Positions 26,293 through 34,764 of a stretch of 64,000 nt of DNA are shown here, one piece after another (position 1 is the stretch's first letter; each line of letters starts with the position of its first letter). The notes beneath the pieces are model-generated. The model was not told where the DNA came from. It was given only the letters and a program-made list of their open reading frames with translations, and did not search any database. A program made the position numbers and the translations under genes. Origin of the DNA: Sphingobacterium detergens (GTDB lineage: Bacteria; Bacteroidota; Bacteroidia; Sphingobacteriales; Sphingobacteriaceae); contig NZ_RAPY01000006.1 in assembly GCF_003610355.1 (NCBI RefSeq), positions 1 to 64,000 of the forward strand, read 5' to 3'.

Positions 26293-27420
26293 TTAATAGA
26301 CCTTAACCATATAGATATAGTCTTGTAATTTTTTGATCTGTTCGGTTCTTGGTAGACCTGCCAATGCATTTTTCCTATTGATTTTTACGCCTGCGGTTAA
26401 TGAGTCGCTAGGGATATCAGCAAGGGCATTCATGATTGACTTGGTTTTGATGGCAAAAGCAGCACCATCTATTCCTCTTTGTTTACCTGAAATAATACCG
26501 ATCACATTCCCTTTACTATCTAGGACCGGACCACCGCTGTTTCCTGGATTGACAGGGACGGATATTTGATAAGCAATGGTGTCACCCGCATAACCTGTTG
26601 AAGAGCTTAAGTATCCTTGTCCATATACTGCTTCATCACGAGGGAAGCCGATTGTATAGATATCCTCGCCTAAATCTGAAGTAGACGTTTTGAAGGTATA
26701 AGGTAAGCTTTTAGCCTTTTTGAAGTTTTTGTCGGCGATATATAAGATTGCTAAATCTTTGCTGGCATCGGTGTGAACAACTTGTGCTTTGTAAGATTCA
26801 CCTTTACCATTTTGCAGATAAATGGAGTCTGCGCCACTGATAACGTGATAGTTGGTTACCACATAACCATCTGTTGTCAACATAAAACCTGTCGCTCCAA
26901 ATTGGCTTTCGCTACTTTTAACCGACTTTTTATCATTGATATCTTTGATCGCAGCGTTATGTGCATTGACGTTCTTTTTGACATTATTCATGTCACGACG
27001 TAATGCGCTGTAATCTGAAGAGGCTTTTTCCAAGTTGCTATAATAGCCACTTAGCCATAAGGTGCCAAATACCGCAAATACTGCCACAACTGCAGCTACT
27101 AAAGAGCTTGCTTTGATCCGCTCCCAAAGAGAAATAACAGTAGACTGTTTCATCGGAACCACTTTCGTGGTTGTACCTTGGGATTTATGATATTCCTTGG
27201 CTGAGTTGGCCAATACATTTTTGAAATCAAGCCTCTGGCTAGTTTCCTTCATATTGGTAACAAAGTCACGGTGTTGTTGTAATTGGGCAGCATACGAAGG
27301 GTTTTCAGCACAAAAAGATTCGAATGCCACTTTTTCCGCTGCAGGTAATTCCCCGCGGAGATATTGGTCAGCCAATTCGAAAAATTCTTTTTGATTCATT
27401 GTTCCCATGGTGTTACTCAA
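26293..27420 (-). CDS. Membrane-anchored trypsin-like protease with anti-sigma-like N-terminus
   Basis: 375 residues in three parts. Residues 1-100 are cytosolic and acidic-helical (MNQKEFFELADQYLRGELPA), resembling the N-terminus of anti-sigma proteins. One membrane helix spans about 104-126, then a coiled-coil-like linker to about 168. Residues 173-335 form an HtrA/trypsin-like protease domain with a complete triad: His192 (VTNYHVI), Asp222 (ASKDLAIL) and Ser295 (NPGNSGGPV). No PDZ domain is present. By topology the protease faces the periplasm. The gene begins three bases after the stop of an ECF sigma factor, so it may be a sigma regulator that combines anchor and protease. The protease family is clear; the anti-sigma role is inferred. 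Confidence 0.85.
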   Translation of the reverse strand: MSNTMGTMNQKEFFELADQYLRGELPAAEKVAFESFCAENPSYAAQLQQHRDFVTNMKETSQRLDFKNVLANSAKEYHKSQGTTTKVVPMKQSTVISLWERIKASSLVAAVVAVFAVFGTLWLSGYYSNLEKASSDYSALRRDMNNVKKNVNAHNAAIKDINDKKSVKSSESQFGATGFMLTTDGYVVTNYHVISGADSIYLQNGKGESYKAQVVHTDASKDLAILYIADKNFKKAKSLPYTFKTSTSDLGEDIYTIGFPRDEAVYGQGYLSSSTGYAGDTIAYQISVPVNPGNSGGPVLDSKGNVIGIISGKQRGIDGAAFAIKTKSIMNALADIPSDSLTAGVKINRKNALAGLPRTEQIKKLQDYIYMVKVY

Positions 27421-27423
27421 ATT

Positions 27424-27996
27424 TTAATCTGTTGAAAAAAATATTTTTTTCAGCCGTTGAAGGCATTTATATTTTTGAGTCTTGGCATTATCTGTATTGG
27501 TATAACCAAATTTTTCACAGATGTCCTGCATCGAGTGGTTTAAGATATAGAAATCATGTAAGATCGTCTTACAGGGTTCACCCATTTTCTCTAGCGCAAG
27601 TTCCATTTGATCGAACTTTTTTTCAAGTTCCTGGTGCTGTTGTAAATCTTCTTCCTCAAATAAGGAGTCTTCATAACCGCTAATGTCACTATTGCCAAAA
27701 CCCGCACGATTGAGTTGCTTAAGCCAAAGCCTTCGGCAAATCGAGTAAAGATATGTTTTGAGTTTGCTGCTGAGCTCAAAGTCACCTTTGGCAACTTTAT
27801 CGTAGAGCACAATTACAGCCTCCTGAAAGATATCTTTTGCTTCATCCTCACTTCCATTGTTTTGCAGTATCATATGGCTTATGGATGGATAATATCGTTT
27901 ATAGATACTATCTATCGCCAAGCTATTGCCTTCCTTGAGGCCTTCAATGATCTGCTCATCATTTTCTAGCAGGACTGATTTACTGAATTTACTCAC
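27424..27996 (-). CDS. ECF-type RNA polymerase sigma factor
   Basis: Sigma-70 family factor of 190 residues with the two-domain ECF layout. Region 2 runs from about 15 to 95 (DEAKDIFQEAVIVLYDKV and LKTYLYSICRRLWLKQLNR). Region 4 covers about 125-185 (ILHDFYILNHSMQDICEKFG, then a recognition-helix segment ending KCLQRLKKIFF). The downstream gene is the membrane protease described above, in the position where an anti-sigma factor normally sits. Divergent from the GH2 beta-galactosidase. Confidence 0.9.
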   Translation of the reverse strand: MSKFSKSVLLENDEQIIEGLKEGNSLAIDSIYKRYYPSISHMILQNNGSEDEAKDIFQEAVIVLYDKVAKGDFELSSKLKTYLYSICRRLWLKQLNRAGFGNSDISGYEDSLFEEEDLQQHQELEKKFDQMELALEKMGEPCKTILHDFYILNHSMQDICEKFGYTNTDNAKTQKYKCLQRLKKIFFSTD

Positions 27997-28058
27997 CTAT
28001 TAATACCTTAATGCCTAAATTGTAACCCTTTGAAAAATGAAAATCTTCAAAATATTTT

Positions 28059-28066
28059 CAAACGTA
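28059..28066 (-). promoter_or_regulatory. Candidate -7 element of the sigma factor gene
   Basis: Minus strand TACGTTTG (complement of 28059-28066) matches TAnnTTTG. A TTTC rather than TTTG lies about 20 bases upstream. It leaves a leader of about 60 bases. Confidence 0.42.
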
Positions 28067-28227
28067 AACTTTTATTTGTTTAATGCGAAATCTATGCCCA
28101 AAAATACTGCTTATTCCCTGAAACCGAAAGCATTTGTTTTTGCTTCGATTTTCAGATGATCCTTGAATCATCCGTTGTTTATTTATGTATCGAAAAAGTT
28201 TCGCAATCGAGTGCTTTAATAATCTGC

Positions 28228-28258
28228 TTGTTATTCCTATAAAATGAAGTTACATTTG
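28228..28258 (+). promoter_or_regulatory. Promoter of the GH2 gene
   Basis: TTG (28228-28230), 20-base spacer, TACATTTG (28251-28258). The expected transcript start is only about 10 bases before the ATG at 28274. Confidence 0.7.
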
Positions 28259-28273
28259 GTTTCCTGAACTAAA

Positions 28274-31200
28274 ATGCTTAAATACATTATGTTAAGAAAA
28301 TCAGTTATTTTTTCCACGTTACTGACCTCATTGCTGGCTCTTCATTCGACCTTGACAGTGGGACAGTCTTTTACACCACATATCGAAGGTTTCCAGTATG
28401 AAGATATCTTATCTCCAAAAGGTAATGAATGGGAATCACCACAGTTATTATCGCTCAACAAAGAACTGCCACATGCTTCGTTCTTTTCCTTTTCAAACGT
28501 AGAAAATGCGCGAAAAGTACTTCCTGAGCATAGTAACTTTTGGCGCTCACTCAATGGTTCCTGGAAGTTTCATTGGGTAAAGACGCCCGAGGAACGTCCA
28601 AAAGAATTTTACGATCCCAAATATGATGTCAATGCTTGGGAATCTGTACCTGTTCCAATGAGCTGGAATATCTACGGTATTCAAAAGGATGGCAGCTTAA
28701 AATACGGTGTGCCTATCTATACCAACCAACGGGTGATTTTTCAACATCAGGTAAAGGTGGATGATTGGCGTGGAGGGGTAATGCGTACACCGCCACAAGA
28801 TTGGACGACTTATATATACCGCAATGAAGTGGGGTCATACCGCCGTAATTTTACGGTCCCAAAGGATTGGGATGGTCGTGAGGTATTTCTCAATTTTGAT
28901 GGAGTAGACTCTTTTTTCTATCTCTGGATAAATGGTAAATATGTAGGGTTTTCGAAAAATTCAAGAAATCTTGCTTCCTTTAATATCTCTGCTTTCTTAA
29001 AAAAAGGTGGAGAGAACGTATTGGCTGTAGAGGTATATCGGAGTTCGGACGCTTCATTCCTGGAAGACCAGGATATGTTTCGACTACCGGGAATATTTCG
29101 CGATGTCTCATTGACTTCAACACCCAAAATCCAAGTCCGTGATCTGGCAGCAATTCCAACATTGGATGATCGCTACGAAAATGGTACGTTAAAAATTACG
29201 GGTACCGTCCGTAATTTGAGCGATAAGAAAGCCGAGGGTTATAAGCTTGTCTATTCCTTATATAAGAATAAACTTTATAGTGATGAGAATACACTTGTAG
29301 ACCAGGCTGAAGCATCAGCTGTTGTTCCGCAATTGGATGCGAAGGCTTCGAACAGTATTGAAGCGACATTAGCGGTAAAAAATCCAGATAAATGGTCCGC
29401 TGAACTTCCCTATCGGTATACATTGGTAGCCGAATTGAAGGACAAAAAAAATAAAACGATTGAGACTGTTTCTACCTATGTCGGATTTCGGAAGGTTGAA
29501 ATTAAAGATACCAAAGCGTCTGACGACGAATTTGGCCTTGCTGGACGTTATTACTACATCAACGGCAAAACGGTTAAACTGAAAGGTGTCAATCGCCATG
29601 AGACAAATCCTGAACATGGAAAAGTCGTTACCCGGGAGCAAATGGAAGCTGAAGTGAAGTTGATGAAAAGCGCCAATATCAATCATGTGCGTAATTCACA
29701 TTATCCAGAGCCTCCATATTGGTATTACCTCTGTGACAAATATGGTATCTATCTTGAGGATGAGGCCAATATCGAAAGCCATCAATATTATTATGGAAAA
29801 GAGTCCATTTCTCATGTACCAGAATGGAAAAATGCGCATGTGGCACGTAATATCGAAATGGTGCATGCGACCATTAATCATCCATCTATTGTGATTTGGT
29901 CGCTCGGAAACGAAGCTGGTCCTGGAGATAATTTTGTAGCCGCCTATGATGCGATCAAGAAAATCGATACCTCAAGACCTGTCCAATACGAACGTAACAA
30001 CACAATAGTAGATATGGGTTCAAATCAGTACCCATCTATTGACTGGGTCAGAGGGGCTGTCAAAGGAACATACAAATTGAAGTACCCATTCCATATTTCC
30101 GAGTACTCGCACTCCATGGGAAATGCTGTCGGTAACCTGATCGATTACTGGGAAGCTATTGAGTCGACAAACTTTTTCATGGGTGGGGCAATCTGGGACT
30201 GGATTGATCAGGCCATGTATTATTACGATAAAAAGACCGGAGAGCGGTTTTTAGCTTATGGTGGTGATTTTGGGGACAAACCTAATGACGGTACATTCGT
30301 CAACAATGGATTGATCTTCGCTGATATGAAGCCCAAACCACAATACTTTGAAGTCAAAAAGGTTTATCAAAATGTAGGAGTTAAAGCTATCGATATTCAA
30401 CAGGGAAAAATTGAGGTATTTAATAAAAACTATTTCAAAGATCTTAGTGATTATCAAGTCGAATGGTCTTTGTTCAAAGATGGTGTTGCTGTTGCTGGAA
30501 GCACCGGTACAATAGCAGCTGCTGATTTGCCTAAAGCTCGTCAGAAGAAACAGATTGCCCTACCGATCGAATATGGTAAATTGGATGCCGGATCTGAATA
30601 TTTTGTGAAAGTTCAGTTTTTGCTTAATGCTGACAAACTATGGGCAAATAAAGGCTTTATTCAGATGGAGGAACAGCTGTTTGTTAAAGCGGCGGAAAAC
30701 AAACCGTTGATTTCGTCTGTGGCCAATGGAAAAAATCCTGTGCTTTCCAAAGAAGGTGAGTTGCAGGTGGTAAAAGGGGATCAGTTTGTTGCAAAATTTG
30801 ACAATAAGACTGGGTCAATCTATAGCTTAGCGTATGCTAACAAGCAAATTATACGGGATGGTGAAGGCCCTAAACTAGATGCTTTGCGTGCACCTGTCGA
30901 TAATGATAACTGGGCTTATCAGCAATGGTTTGAAAAGGGCTTACATAATTTAAAGCACAAAGTGTTGTCTTCAAACAGCTATACGAAGAAAGATGGTACA
31001 GTCGTTTTGGCATTTACAATCGAGTCACAAGCTCCCTATGGTGCTTCTTTATTAGGTGGAACATCTGGGACGTATACGCTCAAAGAGCATACAGATAAGC
31101 CATTTGGTAATGATGATTTCAAATTTACAAGCAATCAGATCTGGACAATATATAAGGATGGTTCGATTGAATTATCATCTAGTATCACTTCCAACAATGC

Positions 31201-32335
31201 AAGTGTTGTATTGGCAAGATTGGGGTACTCCTTGCAATTGCCAGGTGAGTTTGGTAACTACAGCTATTATGGACGTGGTCCGATCAATAACTATGCGGAT
31301 CGTAAGACGGCGCAATTTATTGAATTACATAAAAGCACCGTAAAAGATCAATTTGTACCTTGGCCCAACCCGCAAAATATGAGTAACAATGAGGATGTGC
31401 GTTGGACATCTTTGACCAATAAGGATGGACAAGGAGCGATCTTCATTGCAAAGGAACATCTCGCTACGTCCGCATTGGAATATAGTGAACTAGAATTGAC
31501 ATTTGCACCGCACCCTTATCAATTACCAAAGAGCTCCGGTGTGCATTTGCATTTGGACGCTGCGGTCACAGGTCTCGGGGGTAATAGCTGCGGACAAGGG
31601 CCGCCATTGGAAAAAGACCGTGTGAAAGCGGTTCCTACTTCAATCGGTTTTATTATCCGTCCGATCCAGCAAAATGATTACCTAGCCAAAGCTCATGTTG
31701 CTACAGCTGGAGATGCCCCTATTTCTTTCGCTAGAAGTTCAACAGGCGAGGTATCTGTTCTTTCGGGAAATAAAGCGGAGACTGTACTGTATACATTGAA
31801 TAATGGAAAAGCAAATACCTATAAGAACTCTTTTGATCTGCGTCAGGGCGGAACAATAACAGCGTGGTATCAGGGAAATGAAAAACTAAAAGTAACACAA
31901 CAATACAGTAAGATCGAAACAGTTCCGATGGAAGTGGTCTTTGCGTCCAGTCAGGAGACGGGTGAAGGTGATGCCAAGAACTTATTGGATGGAGATCCTA
32001 CGTCGATCTGGCATACAATGTACTCGGTCACCGTAGCTCAATATCCGCATTGGGTTGATTTCGATGCTGCGAGTGTGAAGACTATCAAAGGTTTTACATT
32101 TTTGCCGAGGCCAGATGGCGCCAATGGCGATATCAAGGATTATAAAATTCAGGTAAGTAAAGATGGTAAAAACTGGGAAGATGTGATGTCGGGTACATTC
32201 GAGCGAAATAAAAAACTCAAAACCGTTCGTTTTGAGAAACCTGTCAAGGGACGTTATATTCGCTTTACCGCATTAAATTCACAACGTGGCGATGATTTCG
32301 CTTCAGGAGCAGAGTTTGCTGTTATCGCGGAATAG
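28274..32335 (+). CDS. Beta-galactosidase, GH2, with C-terminal F5/8 type C domain
   Basis: Secreted LacZ-type glycosidase of 1353 residues. The signal peptide ends near TVGQS (about 31). The start may be M6 (28289, MLRKSVIFSTLL), which gives a more typical n-region. The sugar-binding jelly-roll domain spans about 70-290, followed by Ig-like and TIM-barrel domains. The acid/base is Glu547 in WSLGNEAGPGDN and the nucleophile is Glu610 in HISEYSHSMGN. A bgal small-chain domain follows (YYGRGPINNYADRKTA). Residues from about 1220 form an F5/8 type C module (NLLDGDPTSIWHTMYS), so the enzyme probably docks to a polysaccharide. No SusCD or other glycan-degradation genes are adjacent. Confidence 0.95.
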   Translation: MLKYIMLRKSVIFSTLLTSLLALHSTLTVGQSFTPHIEGFQYEDILSPKGNEWESPQLLSLNKELPHASFFSFSNVENARKVLPEHSNFWRSLNGSWKFHWVKTPEERPKEFYDPKYDVNAWESVPVPMSWNIYGIQKDGSLKYGVPIYTNQRVIFQHQVKVDDWRGGVMRTPPQDWTTYIYRNEVGSYRRNFTVPKDWDGREVFLNFDGVDSFFYLWINGKYVGFSKNSRNLASFNISAFLKKGGENVLAVEVYRSSDASFLEDQDMFRLPGIFRDVSLTSTPKIQVRDLAAIPTLDDRYENGTLKITGTVRNLSDKKAEGYKLVYSLYKNKLYSDENTLVDQAEASAVVPQLDAKASNSIEATLAVKNPDKWSAELPYRYTLVAELKDKKNKTIETVSTYVGFRKVEIKDTKASDDEFGLAGRYYYINGKTVKLKGVNRHETNPEHGKVVTREQMEAEVKLMKSANINHVRNSHYPEPPYWYYLCDKYGIYLEDEANIESHQYYYGKESISHVPEWKNAHVARNIEMVHATINHPSIVIWSLGNEAGPGDNFVAAYDAIKKIDTSRPVQYERNNTIVDMGSNQYPSIDWVRGAVKGTYKLKYPFHISEYSHSMGNAVGNLIDYWEAIESTNFFMGGAIWDWIDQAMYYYDKKTGERFLAYGGDFGDKPNDGTFVNNGLIFADMKPKPQYFEVKKVYQNVGVKAIDIQQGKIEVFNKNYFKDLSDYQVEWSLFKDGVAVAGSTGTIAAADLPKARQKKQIALPIEYGKLDAGSEYFVKVQFLLNADKLWANKGFIQMEEQLFVKAAENKPLISSVANGKNPVLSKEGELQVVKGDQFVAKFDNKTGSIYSLAYANKQIIRDGEGPKLDALRAPVDNDNWAYQQWFEKGLHNLKHKVLSSNSYTKKDGTVVLAFTIESQAPYGASLLGGTSGTYTLKEHTDKPFGNDDFKFTSNQIWTIYKDGSIELSSSITSNNASVVLARLGYSLQLPGEFGNYSYYGRGPINNYADRKTAQFIELHKSTVKDQFVPWPNPQNMSNNEDVRWTSLTNKDGQGAIFIAKEHLATSALEYSELELTFAPHPYQLPKSSGVHLHLDAAVTGLGGNSCGQGPPLEKDRVKAVPTSIGFIIRPIQQNDYLAKAHVATAGDAPISFARSSTGEVSVLSGNKAETVLYTLNNGKANTYKNSFDLRQGGTITAWYQGNEKLKVTQQYSKIETVPMEVVFASSQETGEGDAKNLLDGDPTSIWHTMYSVTVAQYPHWVDFDAASVKTIKGFTFLPRPDGANGDIKDYKIQVSKDGKNWEDVMSGTFERNKKLKTVRFEKPVKGRYIRFTALNSQRGDDFASGAEFAVIAE

Positions 32336-32355
32336 AGCATAAACGAGATGCGATT

Positions 32356-32392
32356 AAAGCCAGCACTTGGGAACAGGGGTGCTGGCTTTTTG
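32356..32392 (+). terminator. GH2 gene terminator
   Basis: AAAGCCAGCAC (32356-32366) is fully complementary to GTGCTGGCTTT (32379-32389), 12-base loop, followed by a T run. Confidence 0.85.
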
Positions 32393-32696
32393 TTTTATAT
32401 GTCAGGTTTCAGTAAATGCTTCCGTTTCTACGGATTCAATACATCTCAATAAATGAAAGGAATCTGTTCATTGCATGGTAATACTGACGGTTAAGTGTCT
32501 GCTATCAGGGAGCAGACAGAACACTATAGGGTTAGAAAATGTCGGTAGTAGCGCTGTTGAATCCTGTAGGTTCGTTAAAAAACTGGATCTAAAGGGGGTA
32601 AAAAGCCTGTTGAATAATTTTTATAAACTTATTGCTGAGAATGTTCCAGCGCTTGTGTATTTTTAACACAGTTTAAACCAAGATCATCATTATCAT
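32393..32696. other. Intergenic region before the MFS gene
   Basis: No supported gene. A 63-codon open frame (32475-32666) has no recognisable features. A 7-bp perfect hairpin (GTCTGCT/AGCAGAC, 32497-32517) lies about 180 bases before the MFS start. I see no consensus promoter. Confidence 0.4.
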
Positions 32697-33938
32697 ATGG
32701 AAATAGACCAACAGGCGAATGCCCCGTTTACGGCGTATCAAAAACTCGTGGTGTTTTTGCTGGCGATTACACAATTTACCGTCGTGCTCGATTTTATGGT
32801 GATGTCACCTATGGGCGATATCTTGATGAAGGCCATCGATCTAAAACCATCTCAATTTGGCATTGCAGTTTCAGCCTATGCTTTTAGTGCCGGCGCATCT
32901 GGACTATTGACTGCTGGTTTTGCCGATCGCTTTGATCGGAAGAAGCTCTTGCTGTTTTTCTATTCAGGTTTTATTGTCGGAACTTTTTTCTGTGGTTTCG
33001 CCAATGATTATTGGACCTTGGTTGCTGCCCGTATAGTGACGGGTTTGTTTGGTGGTGTCATTGGATCGATTTCCATGGCTATTATTACGGATATATTCAC
33101 GCTTCAACAAAGAGGGCGTGTCATGGGCTTTGTACAGATGGGCTTTGGTGCGAGTCAGGTGCTGGGGATCCCAATAGGTCTATATATAGCCAATAATTGG
33201 GGCTGGCATAGTGCTTTCTTATGGATCGCTGTCATGGCTTTGATCATTGTCATTATTATTGCAGTTAAACTGATTCCTATAACTGCACATATCGGCTTGC
33301 AGAAGCATCAATCTGCACTTAAGCACCTTTGGTCCACATTCTCGCAAAAGGAATATCGCATTGGTTTTCTCGCGACAGCGTTGCTCTCTATTGGTGGTTA
33401 TATGATGATGCCTTTCGGAAGTGCCTTTGCCGTCAATAATTTACATGTTAGTCATGAGCAATTGCCCCTATTATTTATGATATCCGGTGTTGCCTCACTG
33501 ATTATTATGCCTATCGTTGGAAAATTGAGTGACCGTTATGATAAGTTTAAAATCTTTGCGCTAGCTTCAATATGGCTGATGGTGGTGGTCTTGATTTATA
33601 CCAATCTGGGGGTTACACCATTTTATCTTGTTGTCATTTTGAATATCCTGATGATGGCCGGCATCTTGAGTCGCATGACTCCTTCTTCGGCTTTAATCAG
33701 TGCGGTTCCTGAGATGAAGGATAGGGGTGCATTTATGAGCATAAGTTCGTCCTTGCAACAGTTGGCTGGGGGAGTAGCTGCATCACTCGCCGGTGTGATC
33801 ATTGTTCAACAGACAAAAGAAAGTCCATTGGAGCATTATCCAACCTTGGGTATTATTGTTGTTTTACTCTCCGTGCTGAGTATTTTTATGATCTATCGTG
33901 TCAGCAGGATGATCAAACGAAGACGTCCGATTTCCTAA
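32697..33938 (+). CDS. MFS transporter
   Basis: Major facilitator superfamily permease of 413 residues with about 12 hydrophobic helices, 6+6. The loop 2-3 signature is GFADRFDRKK near residue 80, and TM4 holds AARIVTGLFGGVIGSISMAI. TM1 reads VVFLLAITQFTVVLDFMVMS, typical of drug/proton antiporters (DHA1, AraJ-like). The substrate cannot be inferred. A small Fe-S protein gene follows after 48 bases without a terminator, so the two are probably co-transcribed. Confidence 0.88.
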   Translation: MEIDQQANAPFTAYQKLVVFLLAITQFTVVLDFMVMSPMGDILMKAIDLKPSQFGIAVSAYAFSAGASGLLTAGFADRFDRKKLLLFFYSGFIVGTFFCGFANDYWTLVAARIVTGLFGGVIGSISMAIITDIFTLQQRGRVMGFVQMGFGASQVLGIPIGLYIANNWGWHSAFLWIAVMALIIVIIIAVKLIPITAHIGLQKHQSALKHLWSTFSQKEYRIGFLATALLSIGGYMMMPFGSAFAVNNLHVSHEQLPLLFMISGVASLIIMPIVGKLSDRYDKFKIFALASIWLMVVVLIYTNLGVTPFYLVVILNILMMAGILSRMTPSSALISAVPEMKDRGAFMSISSSLQQLAGGVAASLAGVIIVQQTKESPLEHYPTLGIIVVLLSVLSIFMIYRVSRMIKRRRPIS

Positions 33939-33986
33939 AACAAAATCGTAGTTATTGATATTAGTATTTCAGGAGAGATTTTTATT

Positions 33987-34211
33987 ATGGAAGAAAAGAT
34001 TGTTAGATATGATCATCCCAATGGGGAGATCACTGTACTTTGGATTCCCGAGCGATGTGAACATGCCGCCGTCTGTGTTAAAAGTTTGCCACAGGTATAT
34101 CATCCAAAAGATCGGCCTTGGATTACGGCTCAAAATGCCAACACAGCGGAACTGATTGATCAGATTAAGCGTTGTCCTTCGGGAGCGTTGCAGTATGAAC
34201 TAAAAAAATAG
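33987..34211 (+). CDS. YjdI-type mono-cluster Fe-S protein
   Basis: 74-residue protein of the divergent 4Fe-4S mono-cluster (Fer4_19, E. coli YjdI) family. The cysteines are in CEHAAVCVKSLPQVYHP and CPSGALQYE, with the usual RPWI segment between them. This is a one-cluster ferredoxin-like protein of unknown partner. The chosen ATG has a Shine-Dalgarno-like AGGAGAG 9 bases upstream (33971-33977), uncommon in this genome. A longer start at 33955 is in another frame and is rejected. Confidence 0.85.
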   Translation: MEEKIVRYDHPNGEITVLWIPERCEHAAVCVKSLPQVYHPKDRPWITAQNANTAELIDQIKRCPSGALQYELKK

Positions 34212-34230
34212 ATGAGGAAATTCGTGTAAC

Positions 34231-34269
34231 AAAAAAAAGCATCATTTTATTCAAATGATGCTTTTTTTT
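34231..34269. terminator. Bidirectional terminator, Fe-S gene and tRNA-Asp array
   Basis: Arms 34231-34247 and 34253-34269 form a perfect 17-bp stem (core AAAGCATCATTT) with 8-base A and T runs. It ends the plus-strand Fe-S gene transcript and, read on the minus strand, the tRNA array. Confidence 0.92.
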
Positions 34270-34271
34270 GT

Positions 34272-34348
34272 TGGCGGTCTGGACGGGACTCGAACCCGCG
34301 ACCCCATGCGTGACAGGCATGTATTCTAACCAGCTGAACTACCAGACC
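34272..34348 (-). tRNA. tRNA-Asp (GTC), copy 4 in transcription order
   Basis: Cloverleaf read on the minus strand: acceptor GGTCTGG/CCAGACC, anticodon loop CTGTCAC (GTC), T loop TTCGAGT. This copy alone is followed by an encoded CCA (34272-34274). Confidence 0.97.
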
Positions 34349-34375
34349 AACAATGTGTGTTTTTTAAAATTTTAG

Positions 34376-34449
34376 CGGTCTGGACGGGACTCGAACCCGC
34401 GACCCCATGCGTGACAGGCATGTATTCTAACCAGCTGAACTACCAGACC
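34376..34449 (-). tRNA. tRNA-Asp (GTC), copy 3
   Basis: Same 74-base body as its neighbours, 27-base spacer to copy 4. The 3' flank is CT rather than CCA, so CCA must be added by the nucleotidyltransferase. Confidence 0.97.
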
Positions 34450-34483
34450 TAAAATCTTAAAGATTGTTTTTAATAATTTTTAG

Positions 34484-34557
34484 CGGTCTGGACGGGACTC
34501 GAACCCGCGACCCCATGCGTGACAGGCATGTATTCTAACCAGCTGAACTACCAGACC
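34484..34557 (-). tRNA. tRNA-Asp (GTC), copy 2
   Basis: Same 74-base body, 34-base AT-rich spacer to copy 3. No encoded CCA. Confidence 0.97.
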
Positions 34558-34617
34558 TAAAAATCTTAAAAACTTATTCTGTTAAAGAACTTACCGAGAT
34601 TACTCTCTTTTTTGAAG

Positions 34618-34691
34618 CGGTCTGGACGGGACTCGAACCCGCGACCCCATGCGTGACAGGCATGTATTCTAACCAGCTGAACTACCAGACC
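34618..34691 (-). tRNA. tRNA-Asp (GTC), copy 1
   Basis: Same 74-base body, 60-base spacer to copy 2. First of the array behind the promoter at 34717-34747. No encoded CCA. Confidence 0.97.
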
Positions 34692-34716
34692 TCAACCCTT
34701 CTCCTCAGAAGGTGTG

Positions 34717-34747
34717 CAAATATAGCGTTTGTTTACGTATCTGCAAA
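34717..34747 (-). promoter_or_regulatory. Promoter of the tRNA-Asp array
   Basis: Minus strand: TTTG (complement of 34744-34747), 19-base spacer, TATATTTG (complement of 34717-34724), an exact consensus. It lies 26 bases before the first tRNA base. Confidence 0.82.
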
Positions 34748-34764
34748 GATTTTTTGAAAAAAAA

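Noticed and set aside
32475..32666. 63-codon open frame before the MFS gene
   Set aside because: No family features; overlaps a hairpin; likely chance.
33955..34155. Open frame overlapping the small Fe-S gene
   Set aside because: Different frame from the YjdI-type protein, which has the family cysteines and a Shine-Dalgarno-like site.
34272..34691. Regular repeats resembling a CRISPR array
   Set aside because: The repeat unit is a full tRNA-Asp cloverleaf of 74 bases, and spacers are AT-rich and of unequal length.
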